Source: CAIZGX01 sp964385405
Lineage (GTDB): Bacteria > Bacteroidota > Bacteroidia > Flavobacteriales_D > Sanyastnellaceae
Length of the DNA stretch: 54,039 nt
Assembly (NCBI GenBank): GCA_964385405.1
Contig: CAYLOT010000017.1
Coordinates: forward strand, 1 to 54,039
Reading direction: 5' to 3'
Shown: positions 35,315-42,430 of the stretch, piece by piece
How positions within the stretch are numbered: the first letter of the stretch is position 1
Layout of the letters: each line of letters starts with the position of its first letter
Made by a program: the position numbers and the translations under genes
Notes under the pieces: generated by a model
What the model was told of the DNA's origin: nothing
The model's database searches: none
What the model saw: only the letters and a program-made list of their open reading frames with translations

Positions 35315-36241
35315 ATGAAACTCTCTGATTACAAAGCAAACAACGGTCGGGCATTGGTGTTCTTGATTTCTCCAGCGCTGCTGTTGGGATATGGGATATG
35401 GTTGTGCTTTTCTTTTTCAGGCTTGTTTTACGGATTAGGAATTTTAGTGTTGTCTTTTTTCTTGACACAAACGTTTGTGCTTTTGCATGAGTGTGGACAT
35501 CAGAATTTTTTCGAAAGTGACCGCTTGAATTCATTTTTTGGAAATGTATTCGGGTTGTTTTCATTCATTCCTTTTCATTCATGGAAACACATGCACAATT
35601 TGCATCACCGTTGGACAGGATGGCGCGACAAGGATCCAACAACCGAGAAAACAGTTGAGCCAAGTAAGAGCCCGATTATGCGCATTGTTGCTAATGTGAG
35701 TTGGTTTTTTTTCATTCCTATTTTCTATTTGTTCTACATGTTCAGCAACTATTGGAACTTAGGAAAGATGCGTCGCTTCTTGAATGATCATCAGTATCGT
35801 TTGGCAGTTCTTTCAGTTCTAGTTTACGGAGTTTTTTATGGAGTTGTTTTTTATTTTTTCTGGAAGGAAGTGAAGCATTTTTTCCTTCCTGCTTTTTTGT
35901 TGAGCTTGGTTTGGAAGGAACTAATTATTCTCACACAACACACCCATATTGAAATTCCAATTTCGAATGGTGAAGATGTGAAGCCTATTTCCTATAAAGA
36001 TCAGGTGCAATATACCCGCAGTTTTTACACATGGCCCTTTCTTTCGAAGTATTTTCTTTTCAATTTCAATTTACATGAAGCTCATCATGTCTATCCGGGC
36101 ATGCCTGCTTATTGGCTCGATCAGATAGATTTAAATGTGCCGAAGGAGCCGAGTTATAGCGAATGGTTCAATCAGGCCAAGTCTATGAGCGGCGTCGATT
36201 TTGTTTTTCGAACATCTAAACACACGAACAAGAAATTTTAA
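35315..36241 (+). CDS. Fatty acid desaturase family membrane enzyme (in lipid operon)
   Basis: A 308-residue membrane di-iron enzyme with all three histidine boxes: LHECGHQ, HNLHHR and NLHEAHHVYPGMP, plus HTHIEIP between them. It has about four to six membrane helices. The ORF could begin with TTG at 35285, but the ATG at 35315 starts the natural product MKLSDYKAN and lies 11 bases after the methyltransferase stop. It may desaturate or hydroxylate an acyl or isoprenoid chain. It differs clearly in sequence from the divergent desaturase at 30159, so the two probably act on different positions or substrates. Confidence 0.9.
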   Translation: MKLSDYKANNGRALVFLISPALLLGYGIWLCFSFSGLFYGLGILVLSFFLTQTFVLLHECGHQNFFESDRLNSFFGNVFGLFSFIPFHSWKHMHNLHHRWTGWRDKDPTTEKTVEPSKSPIMRIVANVSWFFFIPIFYLFYMFSNYWNLGKMRRFLNDHQYRLAVLSVLVYGVFYGVVFYFFWKEVKHFFLPAFLLSLVWKELIILTQHTHIEIPISNGEDVKPISYKDQVQYTRSFYTWPFLSKYFLFNFNLHEAHHVYPGMPAYWLDQIDLNVPKEPSYSEWFNQAKSMSGVDFVFRTSKHTNKKF

Positions 36242-36242
36242 C

Positions 36243-37520
36243 ATGTCATATCCATACGAAAAATCGCTCAAAGCACTTTGGAGAATTAACTCAACACAAG
36301 AGATTAATTCACTTTTAGAAAAATTAAAAGAGCGTCCATTCGAGAGCGCAGAGCATGAGCAAATGCCCTTGCGTGAAATGTTCAGTGCAGAGTTTCAGCA
36401 AGAGCGATTAGAATTTTTGAAACGCTCAACGGGTGTTGAGTTGCCTGTACTGAGCGGAAAAAGTAAGTTCGATGATCTTACAAAATTGGAAGGCAACATT
36501 GAAAATTACATTGGTATGAGCCAAGTGCCTACCGGAGTCATTGGTCCAGTGCGTGTTGTAGGCACCTCTGCTCATGGAGATTTCTTTGTTCCTCTTGCAA
36601 CCAGTGAAGGAGCTCTGATAGCCAGTTATCAGCGCGGTGCGAAGGCTACTTTCATGGCGGGAGGAATTCGTTCGGTTTGTCTAACCGAAAATGTCTATCG
36701 TGCTCCGTTGTTTCGGTTTAAGGATTTAGCAGATTTAGGAACTTTTGTCGTTTGGGCATTGGCGCAAGAATCGAAGATGCATGAAATCGTTGCTGCAACC
36801 AGTCGATTTGCGAAACTCGAAGACATTTCAACGAACATTGAAGGCAATCAATTGATTATTATGTTTGGTTACTTTACAGGAGATGCAAGCGGACAGAACA
36901 TGGTGACCATCTGCACAGATGCCATATGTAAATGGCTCATTGAGAATGCACCAATTCAACCCAAGACTTGGTACATAGAAGGTAATTTCTCTGGAGATAA
37001 AAAAGCAACTGCCATGTCGTTCATGCATGTGCGAGGTAAAAAAGTTACTGCTGAAATAGACTTGAGTTATGAAATTGTAAATCAAGTTTTGAAATCAACT
37101 CCCTCGAAAATGGCCGAGTACTGGCAGGCTTCAACTGTTGGAACCATTCAAACAGGAAGCATTGGTGCGCAAGGACATTATGCAAATGGGTTAGCAGCAT
37201 TGTTTATTGCTACTGGACAAGATGCTGCCTGCGTAAGCGAGGCTTCGGTAGGAATTACTCGAATGGAAGTAACTGAAGATGGTGGATTGTATGCTGCTGT
37301 TACCTTACCTAATTTGATTGTTGGTACTGTTGGAGGAGGAACTGGATTACCCACGCAGAGAGAGTGCTTGGAGATGATGGATTGTTACGGCGCTGGAAAG
37401 GCAAGAAAATTTGCAGAGATTTGTGCTGCTGTTGTTTTATCGGGTGAATTAAGCATTGCAGCTGCTTTATCTGTTGGACACTTTACAAGTGCTCATCAAA
37501 AATTAGGAAGGAAAAAGTAA
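36243..37520 (+). CDS. Hydroxymethylglutaryl-CoA reductase (class I type)
   Basis: Reduces HMG-CoA to mevalonate with NADPH, the committing step of the mevalonate isoprenoid route. The 425-residue product has the signatures: ENYIGMSQVPTGVIGP, the catalytic Glu in PLATSEGALIAS, GDASGQNMVT with the catalytic Asp, GTVGGGTGLPTQRECLEMM for cofactor binding, and a catalytic His in TSAHQKLGRK at the C terminus. These fit the biosynthetic class I rather than the degradative class II. No membrane anchor is present. The ATG lies directly after the desaturase stop (1-base spacing). Its place in this operon is the strongest hint that the operon makes an isoprenoid product. Confidence 0.94.
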   Translation: MSYPYEKSLKALWRINSTQEINSLLEKLKERPFESAEHEQMPLREMFSAEFQQERLEFLKRSTGVELPVLSGKSKFDDLTKLEGNIENYIGMSQVPTGVIGPVRVVGTSAHGDFFVPLATSEGALIASYQRGAKATFMAGGIRSVCLTENVYRAPLFRFKDLADLGTFVVWALAQESKMHEIVAATSRFAKLEDISTNIEGNQLIIMFGYFTGDASGQNMVTICTDAICKWLIENAPIQPKTWYIEGNFSGDKKATAMSFMHVRGKKVTAEIDLSYEIVNQVLKSTPSKMAEYWQASTVGTIQTGSIGAQGHYANGLAALFIATGQDAACVSEASVGITRMEVTEDGGLYAAVTLPNLIVGTVGGGTGLPTQRECLEMMDCYGAGKARKFAEICAAVVLSGELSIAAALSVGHFTSAHQKLGRKK

Positions 37521-37521
37521 C

Positions 37522-38247
37522 GTGAAGATCTTTCTTACATATCATTTTTTTCATGTTGCGATAATTCTATTGTCTTATTATTTGGTTACCGGTATTGGTT
37601 TTTATTTCATTTCAAAAAAGAAAGATGAGATTGCTCGAAAGAGATTGTGGTTGAAGTATTTTGTGTACTTGGTGCTGGTGAGTGTATTGGTTATTTGCAT
37701 GGAATACGCGGTTAATATTGCATTCGGATTAATTTGCTTGGTAGCATTAATTGGAGCTTACGAAGTAGTTTCAAGTTGGAAGGCTATTTCTTCGACTCTG
37801 GTGAAGGTTGTTTCTTTTTTCGTGTATGTAATTATTTTACTCGGTGTAGCCATTTCATATGAGATTAGAGAGTCTTTATTGCCCGTGTTCTTTTTAATAG
37901 TGGTATTTGACGGTTTTTCTCAAACTGTTGGTGAGTTGGTAAAGGGAAAAGCACTTGCCCCGCGAATGAGTCCGAATAAAACACGAAGTGGTTTTATTGG
38001 CGGTGCGCTTGTAATGGGCATCACAACTTGGTGGGTTTTGGATGGCGAGTATTTATTTTTAATTGGAATGATCATGGCGGTGGTAGGCCTTTATGGTGAT
38101 TTACTAGCAAGTTGGTTGAAACGTTTTTCAGGTAAGAAAGATTTTAGCGAGATCATTCCAGGACATGGAGGGGTATTGGATCGTTTCGATAGTTTTCTTG
38201 CGGTTTGGGCAGTTTTATCATTCGTGTCTTACTTTTTTCAGTTTTAG
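37522..38247 (+). CDS. CdsA-family phosphatidate cytidylyltransferase-like enzyme
   Basis: A 241-residue membrane protein that should couple CTP to a phospholipid, releasing diphosphate. The C-terminal CdsA signature is complete: SWLKRFSGKKDFSEIIPGHG, then GVLDRFDSF. Six or seven membrane segments precede it. The start is GTG at 37522, one base after the HMG-CoA reductase stop. A second CdsA beside isoprenoid genes may make a special CDP-lipid rather than CDP-diacylglycerol. Archaeal CarS is a relative that uses isoprenoid ether lipids. That parallel is inference. Confidence 0.9.
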   Translation: MKIFLTYHFFHVAIILLSYYLVTGIGFYFISKKKDEIARKRLWLKYFVYLVLVSVLVICMEYAVNIAFGLICLVALIGAYEVVSSWKAISSTLVKVVSFFVYVIILLGVAISYEIRESLLPVFFLIVVFDGFSQTVGELVKGKALAPRMSPNKTRSGFIGGALVMGITTWWVLDGEYLFLIGMIMAVVGLYGDLLASWLKRFSGKKDFSEIIPGHGGVLDRFDSFLAVWAVLSFVSYFFQF

Positions 38248-38249
38248 TT

Positions 38250-38924
38250 ATGGAAACACTATACAATGTTTTAGGAAGAGATTTAACCAATACGATTTTG
38301 TTGTCCACCTCTTTTTTGATCTTATTCGCATGCGGTGAATTGCTGTATCATGTGGTAAAAGTCAAAGCTGAGTATACTCGAAAATGGTCGCACATTGGAA
38401 CAGGGTTCATTACGCTTTTGTTTCCAACTATGTTGAGTAACCATTGGTGGGTGTTGGTTCTTTGCGCCACATTTGCTATTCTGCTTTCAACCAGTATCAA
38501 GTTTAATTTCCTGAAGTCAATCAATGCAGTTGATCGCGATACCTTGGGTAGCTTATGTTATCCATTGGCGGTGTACACTTCGTTTTTAGCTTATGTGTGG
38601 AAGTACAACACGCTTTTCTTTTTTCTTCCCATATTAATTATGGCGCTTGCCGATCCCGCAGCGGCTCTTGTTGGAAAGCGTTGGCCTTGGAAGCCTTATT
38701 CAGTAGGAAAACAAAAAAAGAGTATTGCAGGGTCGCTTGCGTTTTTAGTTGTAAGCACCTTGTTAGCCGTTTATTTTTTAGGTGGAATTACTAAGAGTGA
38801 ACACATTTGGTTGGTTCTAGCAATAGCGGTTTCGAGTACTTTGGCTGAAGCTTTTTCAGCCAAGGGATACGATAACGTTACTATACCTTGGACGGTTATT
38901 GCAGTGTGTGCGCTGTTTATTTAG
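38250..38924 (+). CDS. Dolichol/phytol kinase (SEC59/VTE5) family protein
   Basis: A 224-residue membrane protein with about six helices. RKWSHIGTGFI near residue 45, ALADPAAALVGKRWPW with KPYSVGKQKKSIAGSLAF, and FSAKGYDNVTIPW near the C terminus are the blocks of CTP-dependent polyprenol or diacylglycerol kinases (dolichol kinase, phytol/farnesol kinase, yeast Dgk1). The ATG at 38250 follows the CdsA stop by 2 bases; a longer frame from 38205 is rejected because it overlaps CdsA without need. Next to CdsA and HMG-CoA reductase it probably phosphorylates an isoprenoid or lipid alcohol. Confidence 0.8.
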   Translation: METLYNVLGRDLTNTILLSTSFLILFACGELLYHVVKVKAEYTRKWSHIGTGFITLLFPTMLSNHWWVLVLCATFAILLSTSIKFNFLKSINAVDRDTLGSLCYPLAVYTSFLAYVWKYNTLFFFLPILIMALADPAAALVGKRWPWKPYSVGKQKKSIAGSLAFLVVSTLLAVYFLGGITKSEHIWLVLAIAVSSTLAEAFSAKGYDNVTIPWTVIAVCALFI

Positions 38925-38936
38925 ATTAAAATTGGA

Positions 38937-40343
38937 ATGAAGAATAGTTGGGCAGTTCTCTTTTTGTTTTTTAGTTCGATTGCTTGGTCACAGCCTTCGC
39001 CAGTATACACATACCCGAATGATCCTTCGGTTCGAGAAAACTTAGAGCATTGGCGCGACTTGAAATTTGGAATTATTATTCATTGGGGAATTTATGCAGT
39101 GCCTGGCATAGTAGAATCTTGGTCTATCTGTAACGAAGATTGGGTGGGAAGAGACACCGCTTTGAATTACGAAGATTATAAGAAATGGTATTTCGGTTTG
39201 TCGAAGGAATTCAATCCAACACAATTCAATCCGGAGGCCTGGGCCACTTCGGCGAAGAATGCGGGAATGAAGTACTTGGTTTTTACAACCAAGCATCATG
39301 ATGGGTTTTGCATGTTCGACAGTAAGTATTCCGATTTTAAGATAACGAATGGTCCTTTCCAATCGAATCCAGAATCGAATGTCACCAAGGAAGTCTTCAA
39401 GTCGTTTCGAGATAAGGACTTTTTTATAGGCGCATACTTTTCGAAACCCGATTGGCATTCCGATTATTATTGGTGGCATGCATTTGCAACAGGAGAGCGC
39501 AATAACAATTACGACATTCGGAAATTTCCAGAACAGTGGAAGCGCTTTCAGAACTATACCGCAAATCAGATTTCAGAATTGACTTCGGAGTACGGAAAAG
39601 TGGATATGCTGTGGCTCGATGGAGGATGGGTGCGTCCTTTGGAAACTGTTAACGACGAAGTGCTTTCATGGAAATGTCCAATTCCCACTTGGAGTCAAGA
39701 TGTCAATGTTCCGCGTTTAGCCGAGATAGCGCGAAAGAATAATCCTGGAACATTAGTCGTAGACAGAACAGTGCACGGAGAGTATGAAAACTACAGAACA
39801 CCGGAGCAACGCATTCCGGATGGGAGATTGGATTATCCTTGGGAGACATGCATGACGTTAGGAAATGCATGGGGATTTGTAGCCAATGATTCATACAAAT
39901 CTTCCCGCGAGGTCATTCATAAGTTGGTTGAAGTAATAGCCAAAGGTGGAAATTTATTGTTGGGTGTTGGTCCAACTGCATCGGGCGTTTTTCCCGATGA
40001 AGTGAATGCTCGTTTGAAAGAAATAGGGGAGTGGACGAGTGTTCATGCCGAGGCAATCTATGGAACGCGAAGTATTCCTAATTTTCAAAATGACAATATT
40101 TATTTTGTTGAAGGAAAGAAGGGAGAGAAATACGTATTTGTGTTGCTTAATGATGGCGAGCAAGTTCCTTCAGAAATTGCATTGCCTTGGGGAATGAAGT
40201 TCAAAGACCAACGTTTAATTGAACTTAGCACGGGCGAAAATCAATCCATGAGAATGAAAGAGGGAGTAATGTTCTTTTACCCAAGTAAAAAGGTTAAAGT
40301 ATTATCTGAAGATCTTCCTGTTGTTGTGTTTAGATGGTACTAG
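38937..40343 (+). CDS. GH29 alpha-L-fucosidase
   Basis: A secreted glycoside hydrolase of 468 residues with signal peptide MKNSWAVLFLFFSSIAWSQ. GH29 marks are clear: FGIIIHWGIYAVPG, KYLVFTTKHHDGFCMFDSKYSDF, the nucleophile Asp in VDMLWLDGGW, and a C-terminal beta-sandwich. The enzyme should remove alpha-L-fucose in the periplasm or outside. It lies only 12 bases after the kinase gene in the same direction, yet it does not fit a lipid pathway in an obvious way; it may be cotranscribed by chance or may act on a fucosylated product. Its end overlaps hemN by 14 bases, tail to tail. Confidence 0.92.
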   Translation: MKNSWAVLFLFFSSIAWSQPSPVYTYPNDPSVRENLEHWRDLKFGIIIHWGIYAVPGIVESWSICNEDWVGRDTALNYEDYKKWYFGLSKEFNPTQFNPEAWATSAKNAGMKYLVFTTKHHDGFCMFDSKYSDFKITNGPFQSNPESNVTKEVFKSFRDKDFFIGAYFSKPDWHSDYYWWHAFATGERNNNYDIRKFPEQWKRFQNYTANQISELTSEYGKVDMLWLDGGWVRPLETVNDEVLSWKCPIPTWSQDVNVPRLAEIARKNNPGTLVVDRTVHGEYENYRTPEQRIPDGRLDYPWETCMTLGNAWGFVANDSYKSSREVIHKLVEVIAKGGNLLLGVGPTASGVFPDEVNARLKEIGEWTSVHAEAIYGTRSIPNFQNDNIYFVEGKKGEKYVFVLLNDGEQVPSEIALPWGMKFKDQRLIELSTGENQSMRMKEGVMFFYPSKKVKVLSEDLPVVVFRWY

Positions 40344-41688
40344 AGAAGAGCGCTTCGTTCCCTTTTGTAATGTAGGGGTCAATGGCCATGCAGATATTTC
40401 TCACGAACTTTTTCCCTTCCGACAGAACAACAATGGAGTTCTCATTGAGCTGAAGCAGACCGTCTTTTTCCATTTCTTTCAATCCTTCGTTTTGAATTTT
40501 GATTTGAGATTCAATAGTGTCGCCGAATGACCATTCGGTTTTGAAGTGACACATGAGTTGAGTAATATGTTTTCTCAAGTTTTGTTCTTCTCTACTAAGC
40601 AGATGTCCTTTGAAATAAGCCCATTCGCCAGCGTTTATTTTATTCAGATAACCTTCTACTGTCTTTTCGTTTTGCGCGAAGGCGGACCAAGCGTCACTTA
40701 TTGAAGAAACCCCAAGGCCCAGTAATAGAGAACTGTTCGTAGTCGTATATCCCATAAAATTTCTGTGAAGTGTACCATTTGTGAAAGCATTGTACAACTT
40801 GTCTGATTTCAATGCAAAGTGATCCATACCAATTTCGAAATAGCCGTTGGCTTCTAAAAGCATTCGGCCATTTTCATAGAGGGCTCTTTTCTCCTCTCCG
40901 CTTGGTAAGTCTAATTCGGTGTATTTACGTTGCCCTGGTTTTAACCAAGGTACATGGGCGTAGCTGTAAAAAGCAATGCGGTCTGGCTTCCAATCAAAAA
41001 CTTCATTCATGGTTTGTTCAATGGTTGTAATTGTTTGAAATGGCAGTCCGTATACTAAATCAATGTTTATGCTTTCATAACCAATTTCCCGAGCCCAACG
41101 AAACACTTTTGCAACGTTTTCAGAAGGTTGGATGCGATGAATGGTTTCTTGAACTTTAGGGTCAACATCTTGAACACCAAAACTTACTCGTGTAAATCCC
41201 AAGTCTTTCAGCGTCTTGAGATGCTCATACGTCGTGTTGTTCGGGTGGCCTTCGAAACTGTATTCGAAATTTTTTGGTTGAATACTGTTAGACTGAATGT
41301 GCTCGATAAGTTTTTTTAAATTCTCTGGACTAAAAAAGGTAGGAGTTCCGCCGCCCAGGTGAATTTCTTTCACCTGAGGTATTTCTTGTAGTTCATGCAC
41401 GAGCATATCCCATTCTTTGCAGAGGGCTGCAATGTATGGCGCTTCAACGCCGTGATTTACAGTGATGCGTGTATTGCAGCCACAATATGTGCAGAGACTT
41501 TCGCAGTATGGCAAATGAATGTAGAGGCAAATACCTTCTGCTTCTCCCGTTAACGTATAAGTTTCTTTCACGGCATTTAACCAATCTGAATTCAGGGGTG
41601 GTTTTTTTTGCCAATGCGGAACAGTTGGGTAGCTCGTATATCGAGGACCGCTTACATTGTATTTGTGAAATAGGCTATTAAAGGACAT
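40330..41688 (-). CDS. hemN: Oxygen-independent coproporphyrinogen III oxidase
   Basis: A radical-SAM enzyme performing the HemF reaction without O2. The 452-residue product begins MSFNSLFHKYNVSGPRYTSYP, carries the cluster motif in HLPYCESLCTYCGCNTR near residue 60, then GGGTPTFFSPE, SFGVQDVDP, NIDLVYGLPFQT and the C-terminal HemN domain. Length and the PRYTSYPT start separate it from HemW. The promoter shows a Crp/Fnr-type palindrome about 42 bases before the ATG, consistent with induction at low oxygen. The ATG lies within an 8-base-pair inverted repeat. The 3' end overlaps the GH29 gene. Confidence 0.96.
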   Translation of the reverse strand: MSFNSLFHKYNVSGPRYTSYPTVPHWQKKPPLNSDWLNAVKETYTLTGEAEGICLYIHLPYCESLCTYCGCNTRITVNHGVEAPYIAALCKEWDMLVHELQEIPQVKEIHLGGGTPTFFSPENLKKLIEHIQSNSIQPKNFEYSFEGHPNNTTYEHLKTLKDLGFTRVSFGVQDVDPKVQETIHRIQPSENVAKVFRWAREIGYESINIDLVYGLPFQTITTIEQTMNEVFDWKPDRIAFYSYAHVPWLKPGQRKYTELDLPSGEEKRALYENGRMLLEANGYFEIGMDHFALKSDKLYNAFTNGTLHRNFMGYTTTNSSLLLGLGVSSISDAWSAFAQNEKTVEGYLNKINAGEWAYFKGHLLSREEQNLRKHITQLMCHFKTEWSFGDTIESQIKIQNEGLKEMEKDGLLQLNENSIVVLSEGKKFVRNICMAIDPYITKGNEALFSSTI

Positions 41689-41703
41689 TAAGACAAATGT
41701 CCT
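41682..41703. repeat. Inverted repeat enclosing the hemN start codon
   Basis: AGGACATT (41682-41689) and AATGTCCT (41696-41703) form a perfect 8-base-pair stem with a 6-base loop. The hemN ATG (41688-41686) is in one arm and the probable -7 box in the other. Confidence 0.6.
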
Positions 41704-41738
41704 GAGATCTTTACGTTTATAAATTGACTATTGTCAAT
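41694..41738 (-). promoter_or_regulatory. hemN promoter with Crp/Fnr-family site
   Basis: ATTGAC-TATT-GTCAAT (41723-41738) is a perfect palindrome close to the FNR consensus TTGAT-N4-ATCAA. Its centre is about 42 bases upstream of the hemN ATG. GACATTTG (41701-41694, minus strand), a weak TAnnTTTG box, ends 5 bases before the ATG. Together they read as a class II activator site at -41.5 with a leaderless transcript start. Confidence 0.6.
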
Positions 41739-41757
41739 GAACAAACAGAGAAATGTT

Positions 41758-42429
41758 TTATTTCAACGTACTAAACTGAAATCCCATGCGCTTTCCGGTA
41801 GCCAAACTTCCGCTGTGATTGATGTCTTGCATTTCTTCTACCGTTATTTGGTGAAGATTTTCATACGGAGGAATGAGAAGATCAAAATTTAGTGCGTAAA
41901 GAATAACTTGCTCCACGAATTTTGTTTGGTTTTCTGCATTGAAATTGGAAGCCACAATATCATTAAACATGACCCCGAGTTGCTTTTTTCCTTGTACAAC
42001 AAAGTGATTTTCTTTGTTAATGAAAACACGCGCTAGCAAATAGCCTACATCTGCCGTTCTATCGTATCTGAACGAATCTGAAAGAAAGTTGTATACGTTT
42101 ATGGTACCTACATAACTGTTAGCAGGATTTTCTCTCAAATAGCCCGTTTGCCAGAATGAACTATCGTTTTCAAATTGGAAAACGTTGGTGTGCATTTGAA
42201 AAATAAGTAAGTCGCCAGCAACTTTTATTTCACACTGAAATGCTCCTCTGTCGCGATACTCAAAAGTCACACGGGAATCTGTATTCCCAAATTTTTCAGT
42301 TAATTCTTGAATCGTGTTTTTTAAAACTTCTTTCAAAGAGTTGAACTGTGCAATGGTGTTGTGAAACACATCTTGCTTGAGAACACTTTTGTTTTTTAGT
42401 AAAGACAGAATTTGATCTTTTGTTTCCAT
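41758..42429 (-). CDS. Conserved hypothetical protein next to proS
   Basis: A soluble protein of 222 residues (METKDQILSLLKNKSVLKQDVF...). A helical N-terminal third leads to a beta-rich part (RVTFEYRDRGAFQCEIKVAGDLLIFQMHTNVFQF) and a C-terminal domain with VFINKENHFVVQGKKQLGVMFND. No signal peptide, membrane segment or catalytic motif is evident. I do not recognise a named family, although I believe similar proteins occur beside proS in other Flavobacteriia. The start at 42429 is preferred to 42465, which would overlap proS. It starts 2 bases after the proS stop and is therefore probably cotranscribed. Confidence 0.8.
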   Translation of the reverse strand: METKDQILSLLKNKSVLKQDVFHNTIAQFNSLKEVLKNTIQELTEKFGNTDSRVTFEYRDRGAFQCEIKVAGDLLIFQMHTNVFQFENDSSFWQTGYLRENPANSYVGTINVYNFLSDSFRYDRTADVGYLLARVFINKENHFVVQGKKQLGVMFNDIVASNFNAENQTKFVEQVILYALNFDLLIPPYENLHQITVEEMQDINHSGSLATGKRMGFQFSTLK

Positions 42430-42430
42430 A

